Origin: GCA-002050365 sp964237235
Lineage (GTDB): Bacteria > Acidobacteriota > Blastocatellia > Pyrinomonadales > Pyrinomonadaceae
DNA length: 64,000 bases
Assembly: GCA_964237235.1 (NCBI GenBank)
Contig: CAXSGY010000023.1
Coordinates: 1 to 64,000, forward strand
Direction: 5' to 3'
The position numbers were made by a program, and so were the translations under genes. The notes under the pieces are model-generated. The model saw only the letters and a program-made list of their open reading frames with translations, searched no databases and had not been told where the DNA came from. Numbering within the stretch: the stretch's first letter is position 1; the number at the start of each line of letters is the position of its first letter. Positions 8,813 to 18,197 of this stretch are shown here, piece by piece.

Positions 8813-11800
8813 CTACCAACTGAAGCGCATCTGTAATTCGACGCGGCGATTGCCGGAATTCGCATTGCCGCCGCCGCCGCCAAATCCGCCGAAGCCAGCG
8901 GCGGTCGAGACCGATTGACCGAAACGGGTTGAATTTAAGTTTCCGACCGGCGTACCGAAATTCACGTTATTAAATAAATTCGTGAATTGCACGCCGAGAG
9001 TTAGATTATAAGGTTTGTCGCTTCCGCCGCCGCCGAAACCGCCGCCGCCGCCGCCGCCAAGCCCGCCAAGCCCGCCGCCGCCGCGATTTCCGCCGCCGCC
9101 GTTTCCGCCGCGACCGCCGGAGTTTCGATTGCCGCCCGAAGTTTGCCCGTCGGTTTTGGCAACGACTTTTTCTTTCGACCCGCCGAAACCGAAGGTTTTG
9201 TCGAGGCGCATATTGAGGCTGAAAAACGACGGACCGCGACCGTAATTGCGCGGGATAATCGTCGTGTTCGGGTCGGAAACGCCGCCGATGTCGCAGAACG
9301 AATTGGTTAATCCGCGCGCGGCGCAGGCGTTGCTCAGTGCGGTAAACGTCGGGCGTTCGGTGAACAGCGTGTCGCCGTTCGAATCAACGCCGCTCGTGAT
9401 GTTATACGGTCGCCCCGAAAAAGCGACGACGAACGGACTCAAACGCACCTTCCAGGGCATCGTGAACGAGCCGCCGATTGTCACGTTATGGCGAATATCG
9501 AACGCCGAATTTCCGTATTCGCCGCTCAAATCGTAGCTGTATGCCGGAAAGCTGCCCGCGCTGTCCGAATCGCTTTTGGCAAAATTCAAACGATAGTTTC
9601 CGAAGACCGTAAAATTCTGATTCAGAAGCGTACGGAAATTTAAGATCACCTGCTGCTGATTGGCGATGCCGCTCGATTCGTATTGATAAATGTTGCCCTG
9701 CGCCGGATTCGGACGCGGCGCGTTCAGACAATTTAACTGCGTCGGGCAGACGGGAGCGTTGATGTTGCGCGTCCGCAAAAGATTGACGGTTCGCTGCGCG
9801 ATATAGAAAACCGACGCGGTTGTTTTGAACGGCAACTGCCGCTCTATTCCGAGCGCGGCTTGATAGGTCGCGGGCGATTTCAAATCATCGGCGACAGTGC
9901 GAATCGTGTTCGATTGCGGCAGCGCGGTGAGAATCTGCGCCGCGGTCGGCACGTTCGTTACGCCGCCGACGGTAAACACCGGCTGATTCAAAAGCGCGAG
10001 CGCGGCGGCGCGGCGCACCGGATCGGTTTCGTTCGCGCTGACAATCAAACTCAACTGGTTCGTGCCATTAAATCGAAGCGACTGCAAAGTCAGATTTTCG
10101 CTGAAACGGTCGTAGAAAATTCCCGCGCCGCCGCGAAAAACGGTTTTCGGCTGTTTCGCGCCGCCCGCGCCCGGCGAATAGGCGAACGAAAAGCGCGGCG
10201 CGAAATCGCCGTTGTCGCTGATGTTCGTCTGATTTTCGTAACGCAACCCGAAACCGAACGTCAACTTCGGATTAACGCGCCAATCGTCAGTGATGAACGC
10301 GCCGATGTCGAAACGCGAAACGTTTGCCAGCGGATTGCCCGTCGTAATCGTAAATTGCGTCGGGTTAAAACGCGGGTCAACGTTGCCTAAAACATTCTGT
10401 TGATATTGCACAATCGGCGAGGTAAACAGCGGATTGTTCGGGTCGGTCGAATCGAAAAAGCCGGGAAACGTAAAAGATCCGCCGTAGTTCGACTGCGATT
10501 GATCGTTGATTCGATTATTGCGAATGCGCGCGCCGAATTTCAGCGAATGCTGCGAATTTTTGCCGGCTGTCGTCGTCGTGTAATTTTGAATCTCGATGTA
10601 ATTCTGCCGGTTAAAACTGTTGCCGATTTGCGCGCCGCCGCCGGTAAATGCCGTCGCTACGTTAATCGTCGGAATCGAATTGTCGCCGTTTTGCTCGTTT
10701 TTCTGAAACGAATATTCGAAGCGCGTTTCGTTGACCGTTTTCGGATTGAGAATCGCCGTTTCGGTCAAACGAATCTCGTGTTCGGTGTTCGTGGACGCAT
10801 ACGCGCGGCTCGGCAGAGAAAATTCCGAGATGCCGAGATTATTGAACGTCGAGCGCGTAAAGCTGTATCTGGCGATGAGCGTGTTGTTCGTATTTATCTG
10901 ATAGTCGAACCGCGGGCTGACGGAAAAACGGCGGTTCGGCTGCGGAAAATCCTGTTGAAACGGAACAATCCCGCCGGACGAGTTTAAGATTAAAGCATTG
11001 ACGACCGCCGCGTTGTCAATGTCGCGCTTGCTGATGTCTAAAAAGAACGACGATTTCCCTTTTTTCACCGGACCGCTGACCGTGCCGCCGAAAAATCTCT
11101 GCTGGCTCGAAGCGCGGTTGAGCGCGAACGGGTTGCGCGAATTCAAACTTTCGTCGTTGAAGTTAAAAAACGCCTGACCGCGCCAACGGTCTGAACCGGG
11201 CTTGGTCAAAATTTCGATGCGCCCGAAACCGAGCCGCTCGAATTCGGCGGAAAACGGATTTTGATTGATGCGAATTTCACGAATCGCATCTTTCGGCGGA
11301 ATTCGTCCGCCGGTAAAACCGTCTATGTAAATCTGTCCGCCATTCGGTCCCGCCGACGGTCCGGCGAGTGCCTGCAAAGCGGCTTCGAGGTCGTCAGGAT
11401 CGTCGGGCAGAGCTTCCAAATCCTTTTCGCTTAACTTAGTCGCGCTCGCGTTGTTGTCGTTGTCGGTCGAAATTTGATTGTTGCCCGAAACTTCGACGTT
11501 TTCAGTTGCGGCGGCAACCGCCAGCGCAATCGTCAATTCCTCGCGCTCTCCGGTGGTAATCGTCACCGCCGTGTTTTCGTAAAGTCCGAATTTCGGCGCG
11601 ACGGCGCGAACCGTATAAGTTCCGGGCGCGAGACCGCTGATGGTAAATGCGCCCTGCGCGTTGCTCGTCGCCGCCTTCTCCTTGCCCGTCGAATCAACCA
11701 CCGTGACGGTCGCGCCGACGATAATCGCGCCGAGACTGTCAAAAACCTGACCGTGCAAACTTCCCGCCGCCTGCGCGAAAATCGTCGAATTTATAAATAA

Positions 11801-11842
11801 AGTTAAAAGTCCGAGATATAAAAATGATTTAATGTTCTTCAT
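8813..11842 (-). CDS. Oar-like TonB-dependent receptor with carboxypeptidase-regulatory domain
   Basis: A 1009-residue outer-membrane protein. A signal peptide (1-24) is followed by a carboxypeptidase regulatory-like beta-sandwich (27-115; GQVFDSLGAIIVGATVTV, then TISGLAPGTYTVRA), a plug domain (about 130-225) and a large beta barrel with repeated aromatic strands, ending FSW-like (LQMRFSW). The family is expanded in Acidobacteria, and substrates are mostly unknown. Between about residues 895 and 945 there is a long Gly/Asn/Arg low-complexity stretch, probably a disordered surface loop. It follows the DUF5666 gene after 72 bases, which has a similar Gly-rich stretch, suggesting a shared operon and site of action. 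Confidence 0.9.
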   Translation of the reverse strand: MKNIKSFLYLGLLTLFINSTIFAQAAGSLHGQVFDSLGAIIVGATVTVVDSTGKEKAATSNAQGAFTISGLAPGTYTVRAVAPKFGLYENTAVTITTGEREELTIALAVAAATENVEVSGNNQISTDNDNNASATKLSEKDLEALPDDPDDLEAALQALAGPSAGPNGGQIYIDGFTGGRIPPKDAIREIRINQNPFSAEFERLGFGRIEILTKPGSDRWRGQAFFNFNDESLNSRNPFALNRASSQQRFFGGTVSGPVKKGKSSFFLDISKRDIDNAAVVNALILNSSGGIVPFQQDFPQPNRRFSVSPRFDYQINTNNTLIARYSFTRSTFNNLGISEFSLPSRAYASTNTEHEIRLTETAILNPKTVNETRFEYSFQKNEQNGDNSIPTINVATAFTGGGAQIGNSFNRQNYIEIQNYTTTTAGKNSQHSLKFGARIRNNRINDQSQSNYGGSFTFPGFFDSTDPNNPLFTSPIVQYQQNVLGNVDPRFNPTQFTITTGNPLANVSRFDIGAFITDDWRVNPKLTFGFGLRYENQTNISDNGDFAPRFSFAYSPGAGGAKQPKTVFRGGAGIFYDRFSENLTLQSLRFNGTNQLSLIVSANETDPVRRAAALALLNQPVFTVGGVTNVPTAAQILTALPQSNTIRTVADDLKSPATYQAALGIERQLPFKTTASVFYIAQRTVNLLRTRNINAPVCPTQLNCLNAPRPNPAQGNIYQYESSGIANQQQVILNFRTLLNQNFTVFGNYRLNFAKSDSDSAGSFPAYSYDLSGEYGNSAFDIRHNVTIGGSFTMPWKVRLSPFVVAFSGRPYNITSGVDSNGDTLFTERPTFTALSNACAARGLTNSFCDIGGVSDPNTTIIPRNYGRGPSFFSLNMRLDKTFGFGGSKEKVVAKTDGQTSGGNRNSGGRGGNGGGGNRGGGGLGGLGGGGGGGFGGGGSDKPYNLTLGVQFTNLFNNVNFGTPVGNLNSTRFGQSVSTAAGFGGFGGGGGNANSGNRRVELQMRFSW

Positions 11843-11914
11843 ACAAAAATAACGAAATAAAAATAATGAATCGCCGCGTTTTTCGTCGGCAATTCATCGC
11901 AAAAAAATTACTTG

Positions 11915-13123
11915 TTAAAATCCGCCGTCGAGACCCGGAATGCTAAAGCCCGAATCCGCGCCGCCCGCGCGTCGTCCGCCGCCGCCCGCGACTTTCGGTG
12001 CGGTCAGAAACGGCTCAACGCCGGATAAAAGTTTGATGGCGGTAACGCGCTCCTGGCTCGTTCCTTTGGTGCTTGAAAAAGCAATCATCTGTCCGACCTT
12101 CAAATCGGCAAGCGTAATCGTCGGAAAGCGTTCGAGCATTTCGTCAATGCCGCCGCCGCCGCGCATTCCGCCGCCGCCCCCCGGTCGCATTCCGCCGCCG
12201 TTCGGCGGAGTTTGTCCGGTCGGCGGCTGATTTGCCTGCCCGTTTGTTTGTCCGCCGGTCTGACCGTTGGCTTGCGGCGGTCGCATTCCGCCCGCGCCGC
12301 TTTGAAACGCCGCCATACGCTGCGCCATTTCCGCCGGAAATTGTTTGATGACCGTATTCTGACCGACGACGACCGTCAACGGCTTTTTCGTTTTGATGTC
12401 GCTGATCGTGATTTCATTTTTCGCCGCGTCAATCGCGGTAATCGCGCCGGCGACGGTTTGAAACGAACCGCTGACGATTTCGTCGGCTTTGAGCGTCGCG
12501 CCGTCTTCGGACTTTTCTCCGCGCGCTCTAATCGAATCGCCGACGCTGATTTCACTAATCGAACTCGTTTTCGATTCGCCGTAGCTGACCGAATTCGGCG
12601 CGTAACGCCGGAACGCCGCGTTGTCCTTCGGTGTCAAAACAATTTTCGTCTCGCCCGTAAAACCGCGCGACGTAACTGTGATTTCCTTCGTGACCGGGTT
12701 AATCGCCGCGACTTGTCCGCTTACGCCGCGTTTCCAAAGTTCCTGATCTTTCGTTTGCTTGGATGCGATGTCGGATTTGGTCATCAAATAAACCGAACGC
12801 GCCGGAATTGATTTTTTATCCGTCGCCATAATTCCGGTGACGGCGATTTTATCCCCGACCTCGATGTCGGAAAAAGCAGCGGCGGTCGCCGTTTTCAAAC
12901 TCGGATTGTCCGGCGACACGCGCTTATATTCGGTTTTGCCGGACAAAACGACATCAACCGCGCCGTCTTTGGTCTGCAAAACCATTTTGCCGTCTGAAAC
13001 AGTCTGCACCTCGCCCGAAACAAGGCTCGGCTTGACCGTCGCGTCGGAAGTTTGCGCCGACGCGCTCAGAATCTGACTCGTCAGAAATACAAATAAAGCT
13101 AATAAAATAATTCTTGGACGCAT
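11915..13123 (-). CDS. Secreted protein with repeated DUF5666-like domains and a Gly-rich segment
   Basis: A 402-residue protein with a signal peptide (ASA/QTS near residue 23). It contains several OB-like beta repeats of about 70 residues in which VSGEVQTVS, VSGQVAAINPVTKEITV and VAGAITAIDAAKNEITI begin equivalent units, each followed by a V(G)xGDxIxxxG-type strand. This repeat is typical of DUF5666. A Gln/Gly/Pro-rich low-complexity region occupies about residues 273-330. Function unknown. It is followed by the Oar-like receptor gene after 72 bases on the same strand. Confidence 0.75.
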   Translation of the reverse strand: MRPRIILLALFVFLTSQILSASAQTSDATVKPSLVSGEVQTVSDGKMVLQTKDGAVDVVLSGKTEYKRVSPDNPSLKTATAAAFSDIEVGDKIAVTGIMATDKKSIPARSVYLMTKSDIASKQTKDQELWKRGVSGQVAAINPVTKEITVTSRGFTGETKIVLTPKDNAAFRRYAPNSVSYGESKTSSISEISVGDSIRARGEKSEDGATLKADEIVSGSFQTVAGAITAIDAAKNEITISDIKTKKPLTVVVGQNTVIKQFPAEMAQRMAAFQSGAGGMRPPQANGQTGGQTNGQANQPPTGQTPPNGGGMRPGGGGGMRGGGGIDEMLERFPTITLADLKVGQMIAFSSTKGTSQERVTAIKLLSGVEPFLTAPKVAGGGGRRAGGADSGFSIPGLDGGF

Positions 13124-13344
13124 AAATTTTCTTCTTTAATAAAAATGAATCGGTTGTTATTTGTTACGCAACTTTCCGCTTTCAAGTTGCTTTTTTGAAT
13201 CAAATATACAGACGTGAGTTTAAACGAAAAGGTTCGATTGTTTGTGTAAAGAATTGTCAATATAAGGTAATCGTATATGTAAGCTGGAAATTGACAATGC
13301 AAAATGCGGAATTAATTAAAATAACACTTCGGCACAAAACAAAT

Positions 13345-13382
13345 AGACTGGAGCGTAAGCGGTGATGCTTGCGCTCCAGTCT
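13345..13382 (-). terminator. GGAGCG palindrome acting as terminator of the CBM9/DUF5916 gene
   Basis: Arms 13345-13360 and 13367-13382 pair over 16 bases with one G-U pair and a six-base loop. On the minus strand the hairpin is followed by tatttgtttt. It starts nine bases past the DUF5916 stop codon. It shares the GGAGCG...CGCTCC core with the elements at 16129 and 18901. Confidence 0.7.
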
Positions 13383-13390
13383 TTGGCAGA

Positions 13391-15943
13391 TTAAAAACTC
13401 TTACGGAAAAGATACGAAGCCTTGATAAAAAACGTCCGTCCGTTGCCGCGAAAACCCGATTCCAAAGTTCCCGTGTAAGGATTATAGCCGCGATAATTGA
13501 AATCGTCGTTGTAACCGGCGTAGAACGCGGTTCCCGGACTCGGTGTCCAGCCTAAAACAAACTGCGGGCGGAAATGTTTATTCAAAGTCGAATAATCGAG
13601 CCGCAAACGAGCGAAGGTGTTGCGCGAAAATTGATAGGTCGAGCGTGAGCTGAACAAATTATCGTCAAACGCCAGAAGTCCTGTGTCGTTGCGAACGAGC
13701 CGCGTTTTATTGTAGTTAAGCTGCGTTTGCAGCGCGTTCGTCGGCTGGTAGCGAACGCTCGCTTCAATGTAAAGCTGATTGCCCGCGCCCGGATCGAACG
13801 GCGCGTCTTGTCCGAGCGCGCGAGCCGCCGGACTGACGCGCGGAAAATCCGTCCCCGCGCCGTAATCGTAATCGAGTTGTCCGCGCGTGTATTCGGTCTC
13901 GACGCTGGCGTAAATTTGTTTGAGCGGCGTGGTTTCGATAAAGCCGTAAACGCTGCGGCTGTTCGCCGAGCGTTCCGCATCGGGTCCGAAAAACGCGCCT
14001 TGCCGGTTTGCGCGGCGGTTCGCGCCGAATTCGTGTTCAAAAACGCGCTCGTAACCGACCGTAAAACCGCCGCCGATATATGTTTGACGCTGCAAGGCGA
14101 GCATTCCCTGCGTATTGGAAACCCAATTCTGCATTCGCCCGCGCCAGTCATAATTGATATTCGTCGAATTATTGAGCCGTTTGTAGATAATGCTTTTTTT
14201 CGCGTCGCGCTCGGTCTGATAGCGGATGAAGGAGCCTAGATAATTCGTGTCAACGCGGTTCGTAAAACCGACATCGGCTTGATAATCGCGCGTTCTGCCC
14301 TGGGCGAGATAATTCATATACAAATTTCTGCCTGCACGCTCCGCCCAGACGCGATAGCCGAAACCGTTGCCCGTTCGATACAAATTATGGTTCAAATCGG
14401 AATCGTAAAAAATGCCGCGCGTCGTCGTGCCGACCACCTGAAATTCGGAAACGATTTTATCGGTAAAGCGAAAACGCCCGTCGAATCCGCCGGTGTTGTT
14501 GTGGCGGTCAACGAAATTATAAGTCGTGGCAAAAAATCCTAAATTGTGCTGACTGCCGATGTCGCGCTTGAATCGCAAAACGCCGATGTCCGCGTTTTTG
14601 TCTATAAAGCGTTCGTTGGCGCAAACCAAATCGGGATTAGTCAAACGTCTCTGGCGGCACTGAAATAAACCTTGCCGCTCGTCTTTTGAATAATTTCCCG
14701 GCGCGTTGTCCGAAGCATAAAGCAAGCCGAAAGTGTTTTTGCCGCGTCGTCCGGTAATTTTCGCGGCGATGTCCGGATCAACAATCGCGCGCGTGTTGAC
14801 GACGTTCATTCCGGTTTGAAAAATGTCAATTCGTTCGAGAAAAAACGGTCGCTTTTCCTCATAAAAAATCGGAAAACGCTGGTTGACGGTCGTCACCGGC
14901 GCATCGGCTTCGACCTGCGCGAAGTCAGGATTATATGCGAAATCGAGCGTGATCGTCGGCGTTAAGCTGAATTTGGCGGTCATTCCGAATTCGCCTTTGA
15001 TGCCCTCGTTGACATAACGTCCCGCCGGATTATTGTCGAACGTATATTGCGTGCGTCTGCCCGACTGCGAAACCGTAAAGCTCGGATTGATTTCGAGCTG
15101 GCGCGTCGTTTCGATGCCTTCCAAACCGGTGATATGTCCGGCTTGATTGAGCGAGCCGGAAATGCCGCGATTGTTTTTCATCCATGAATCGAGTTCTTCG
15201 TTTTTATATTTTATGCGCCGGAAAATATGAATTCCCCAATTTTTATTTTTACCGGCTTCGTAGCGCAAAGATTTAAACGGAATCGCGGCTTCAATCGTGT
15301 AGCCGTCTTCGGTCAAAACGCCCTTCGAATCCATCAAGATGTCCACGCTGTAATCTTCGCCGCGCCCTTCGGAGAAAATTCCGTCCGCCTGCACGCCGAG
15401 CGGATTAAAAAAAATCGTGTAGGCTTGCCGCTGGTCGTTAAAGGTGTCGAGGTAAACGCCGATGTAATCGTCGCTGAAAATATCGTCGCGGCGGGCGACG
15501 GTAGCGCGAATTTTATCGCGCTCTTCTTTGACGCGAAACGCGATATACAGATTTTTCGCGTCATAGCCGATCAACGCCTCGGTCGGCGCGACGGGCGCGA
15601 CGTTATCGCCCGGCGTGATTTGCAAAAAGTCGCCGAACGCGGTCGCCGTCTGCCACACGGCATCATTTAACTGCCCGTCAATCACCGGCGCGGTATCGAA
15701 TTTTGTGATTTGCGCGGGCGCGTCCTTCGGCGCATAACGCAAAATCGGCGGCTTCAAACTGCCGCCGGCAATCGTTTTCGGTTCGTCTTTGTTCGGAACG
15801 GAATTGTTCGTTATCGTCGGCGCGGACGGATTGTTTTCGGCATCCGCGGGCGAAGGAGTCGGAACGGTTTGCTGCGCGTTTTGGGCGAAAATGTTCAAAG
15901 TGCAGAAAGAAAATACAATGCAAAAAATTATAAAATTCCTCAT
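13391..15943 (-). CDS. CBM9-like / DUF5916 outer-membrane protein
   Basis: An 850-residue exported protein (signal peptide 1-20). A Pro/Asn-rich linker is followed by a carbohydrate-binding family 9-like sandwich (about residues 80-260), recognisable by PVIDGQLNDAVW, the YDAKNLYIAF strand and YIGVYLDTFNDQRQAY. The rest is DUF5916, a predicted beta barrel (FPIFYEEKRPFFLE, with an aromatic C-terminal strand FIKASYLF). These proteins are common in Acidobacteria and Bacteroidetes; binding of a glycan or other ligand at the surface is inferred from the CBM9 fold. It is a single gene with its own promoter region (15944-16128) and a palindromic terminator just after its stop. Confidence 0.85.
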   Translation of the reverse strand: MRNFIIFCIVFSFCTLNIFAQNAQQTVPTPSPADAENNPSAPTITNNSVPNKDEPKTIAGGSLKPPILRYAPKDAPAQITKFDTAPVIDGQLNDAVWQTATAFGDFLQITPGDNVAPVAPTEALIGYDAKNLYIAFRVKEERDKIRATVARRDDIFSDDYIGVYLDTFNDQRQAYTIFFNPLGVQADGIFSEGRGEDYSVDILMDSKGVLTEDGYTIEAAIPFKSLRYEAGKNKNWGIHIFRRIKYKNEELDSWMKNNRGISGSLNQAGHITGLEGIETTRQLEINPSFTVSQSGRRTQYTFDNNPAGRYVNEGIKGEFGMTAKFSLTPTITLDFAYNPDFAQVEADAPVTTVNQRFPIFYEEKRPFFLERIDIFQTGMNVVNTRAIVDPDIAAKITGRRGKNTFGLLYASDNAPGNYSKDERQGLFQCRQRRLTNPDLVCANERFIDKNADIGVLRFKRDIGSQHNLGFFATTYNFVDRHNNTGGFDGRFRFTDKIVSEFQVVGTTTRGIFYDSDLNHNLYRTGNGFGYRVWAERAGRNLYMNYLAQGRTRDYQADVGFTNRVDTNYLGSFIRYQTERDAKKSIIYKRLNNSTNINYDWRGRMQNWVSNTQGMLALQRQTYIGGGFTVGYERVFEHEFGANRRANRQGAFFGPDAERSANSRSVYGFIETTPLKQIYASVETEYTRGQLDYDYGAGTDFPRVSPAARALGQDAPFDPGAGNQLYIEASVRYQPTNALQTQLNYNKTRLVRNDTGLLAFDDNLFSSRSTYQFSRNTFARLRLDYSTLNKHFRPQFVLGWTPSPGTAFYAGYNDDFNYRGYNPYTGTLESGFRGNGRTFFIKASYLFRKSF

Positions 15944-16128
15944 AAAGCCTCGGTAAAAATTATTGAAATATGCGGAAGATACGCGCCGGATATATGAATG
16001 GAACTGAATAAATTTTATCGAGCGCGGTTAAACTTCAATCTGATAACACCGGGCGCGTCGGTTTTATGACAATTATTTTTGAATCAAAAGCTGAGGAGGC
16101 ACGCGCATTCCCGGCAGTTCAAAAAAAC

Positions 16129-16164
16129 ACCGGAGCGAGAGGCAAGGATGCCTCTCGCTCCGGT
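16129..16164 (-). terminator. GGAGCG palindrome with T-run: terminator of the sigma-factor operon
   Basis: Perfect 16-base arms 16129-16144 and 16149-16164 (accggagcgagaggca) with a four-base loop. On the minus strand it is followed by g then seven T. It lies 33 bases past the stop of the bactofilin-like gene, the last gene of the ECF operon. A strong intrinsic terminator. Confidence 0.85.
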
Positions 16165-16196
16165 CTTCTCTTATGTCTCAAGTAAAATTGGAGAAT

Positions 16197-17159
16197 TTAA
16201 TTTTTCTGCCACTCGCCGGTCGCCGAACGCGCCGTTAAAATTAGTCCGAAGCTGGCGGCGGTGAGAATAATTAAAGCAAGAACCCACAGATACGGAATCG
16301 AGAGAAAAAACGTCCAGATGAACGTGCCGAGCAGCAGCGCGAGCGTTTCGGAATGTCTGCTGTTCGGCAAAAGATATTTTTGCAGGCGTTTGCCGACGCT
16401 GACCTGTAGTGCGACGCGTCCGAAAATAAAGCTCGTCAGCATAAAAACGAACGACATTAAAACGACAATCGCGTAAACGTAATTCGGCAGAAAGCTCAGG
16501 CTCGCCATCACCAAAATAATTGTCAAAATGAATCCGCCGAATCCGAGCGCGACGACTTTGAGGGTCGAGAGTTGAAAACGGGCGACCGCGCGGCTGACCG
16601 CGCCGGGCGCGATGGTCGTTAAAGCCAGCGAAATTACGAACCAGAAAAGCAGCAGCAATACGCGCTGGGCGAAAAAGCCGACGGTTAAGGACGGCGAAAA
16701 AATCTGCGCCGGATTTTGCGAAATATTGCGGAGCTGCTGCTCGAAAACCGCGAAGACAATCGTTTCCTTTTCCGCATCGCGCAGAGGCGTTTTGCTTTCG
16801 GGATAATATGCGCCGCCGAAAATTATCACGTCGCCGCTGATCGAAGCTTTTTCCTTTTGATAAATCGAGCCGCCGATGGTCGCCACGTCGCCGTCAACCG
16901 TTCCTTCGACGACGGCATCGCCGCCGAAAACCAGAATGCCTTTGGCGTTGCCTTTGACGATAACGTTTTTGCCGAACGAATAAACTTCGCCCTGCGGTTC
17001 TTCGATGACGAGCGTGTTTTCATCAATTTGTCTGGTGACGGTGGTTTGCGCGAAGACGGCGAAGACGGCGAGAAAAACGAAAATCGAAACGGCTAAAATG
17101 CGCCCGAAAAAGATTTGCAAATCCGTAAAATTGTTTTTCAGAGAATTTGTATAAATCAC
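16197..17159 (-). CDS. Membrane protein with bactofilin-like beta-repeat domain
   Basis: A 320-residue protein. A signal peptide or membrane anchor (residues about 20-40) precedes a run of short beta repeats at 45-130 (GKNVIVKGNAKGILVFGG, VEGTVDGDVATIGGS, ISGDVIIFGG), the right-handed beta-helix pattern of bactofilins (polymer-forming cytoskeletal family). Four to five hydrophobic helices fill residues 165-312. It is the last gene of the sigma/anti-sigma operon, 36 bases after the anti-sigma gene. The pairing of an extracytoplasmic beta-helix with a membrane bundle suggests an envelope sensor or scaffold; no function has been shown. Confidence 0.75.
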   Translation of the reverse strand: MIYTNSLKNNFTDLQIFFGRILAVSIFVFLAVFAVFAQTTVTRQIDENTLVIEEPQGEVYSFGKNVIVKGNAKGILVFGGDAVVEGTVDGDVATIGGSIYQKEKASISGDVIIFGGAYYPESKTPLRDAEKETIVFAVFEQQLRNISQNPAQIFSPSLTVGFFAQRVLLLLFWFVISLALTTIAPGAVSRAVARFQLSTLKVVALGFGGFILTIILVMASLSFLPNYVYAIVVLMSFVFMLTSFIFGRVALQVSVGKRLQKYLLPNSRHSETLALLLGTFIWTFFLSIPYLWVLALIILTAASFGLILTARSATGEWQKN

Positions 17160-17195
17160 TTTTTCCCGAGCCTGCGAAATTTTTGTTCTTTTGTT

Positions 17196-17780
17196 TTATT
17201 CGGACGCGCTTTGACGAACAACCAGGCGCGAAAGCGCGAGCGTCGCGGCGCACGTCAAGCCGATAAGAAATGCCGCCGAAACGATTAAGTTGAGCGCGAA
17301 CTGCCCGCTTAAAGAGCGCAGGATAACCGCCACGCCGATTGAAACGTCATAAATTATATGCGCGACGAAACCGCCGACGGCGAACATTTGTTCGGCGAAT
17401 TTGGCGAACGCGCCGAACACCGCTTCGGTTTCGCCGCCCAAAAATAAAAGTCCCAAAATCAACAAAACGGCGCAGACGAACAAAGCTTTGAAACGTTCCT
17501 GCGGACGACGCAAACCGCTGACTTTGCTTTCGGCGTTGGCGACGACCACTTTTGTAAAATTGGCGGGCAATTCGATTTCCGATTCTTGTTCGAGCGCGCA
17601 ATCGAGCGCGCATAAAAGTTTTTTCTGCTCGTTCAATTCGTCCCGGCAACTTTCACAAACGGCGGCGTGCGCTTCAAATTCGAATTCTTCGCGCGGCGGC
17701 AACTCGCCTTCGATATAGGCGGCGATGTTTTCGCGCTGCGCGCAAATTTGTTTAATTGTCGAAACGTCCGAATTCATCAA
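17196..17780 (-). CDS. Zinc-finger anti-sigma factor, membrane-bound
   Basis: A 194-residue protein. The N-terminal cytoplasmic part carries the anti-sigma zinc-finger pattern: CAQREN near residue 13, then HAAVCESCRDEL near 38-45 (HxxxCxxC). Hydrophobic segments lie at about residues 97-115, 128-150 and 160-185. It would hold the ECF sigma factor encoded two genes upstream inactive until an envelope signal releases it. It follows the DUF4870 gene after 25 bases in the same operon. Family assignment is from the HxxxCxxC motif and the context. Confidence 0.88.
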   Translation of the reverse strand: MMNSDVSTIKQICAQRENIAAYIEGELPPREEFEFEAHAAVCESCRDELNEQKKLLCALDCALEQESEIELPANFTKVVVANAESKVSGLRRPQERFKALFVCAVLLILGLLFLGGETEAVFGAFAKFAEQMFAVGGFVAHIIYDVSIGVAVILRSLSGQFALNLIVSAAFLIGLTCAATLALSRLVVRQSASE

Positions 17781-17805
17781 TCAAATAAAAAGAATCAAAC
17801 CTAAC

Positions 17806-18183
17806 TTATTTCAAAAATTTTATCGTTAAAGGATATTCCCAAAGCTCGCCGTTGTTGGCTTTCACGCCGCCGATAATCGGGAAAACGATATGCATTACAA
17901 TGGCGGCGAAGAACGTCAGAAATCCGACTAGCAAAAACATCAACGGAATGCTGACAACGATATAAATCAGCATTGAAATCATAAAGTTGACGATCATTTT
18001 GCCGTGCGCGTCGAGCGCGGGAATTTTTTCCTTCTGCGTTTGCCAGAGAACAATCGGCACGACGAGTCCGGCAAACGGGACGACCATTCCGAGCAGTTGC
18101 GACAGATGCAGAAACATTCCCATCTGCCGTTGTTCGGCGGTCTGCAAAGACTGCGGTGGCTGAAACTGCATATCGTAATTCAT
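17806..18183 (-). CDS. DUF4870 family membrane protein
   Basis: A 125-residue protein with three hydrophobic helices. It shows the DUF4870 pattern: AEQRQMGMFLHLSQLLG, VPIVLWQTQKEKIPALDAHGKMIVNF (motif at about residues 45-70) and a C-terminal helix ending PIIGGVKANNGELWEYPLTIKF. Function in the family is unknown. It lies between the sigma factor (14 bases upstream) and the anti-sigma factor, so it may be regulated by or take part in the same envelope response. Confidence 0.88.
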   Translation of the reverse strand: MNYDMQFQPPQSLQTAEQRQMGMFLHLSQLLGMVVPFAGLVVPIVLWQTQKEKIPALDAHGKMIVNFMISMLIYIVVSIPLMFLLVGFLTFFAAIVMHIVFPIIGGVKANNGELWEYPLTIKFLK

Positions 18184-18197
18184 AATTTCGCTCTCCT

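Noticed and set aside
9015..9245. Proline-rich open frame on the plus strand
   Set aside because: It is the antisense of the glycine-rich part of the Oar-like receptor; repeated GCC/GGC codons give long open frames on the other strand.
13099..13302. 67-codon frame on the minus strand upstream of the DUF5666 gene
   Set aside because: Overlaps the start of a clear gene, no ribosome-binding site, and looks like promoter-region sequence.
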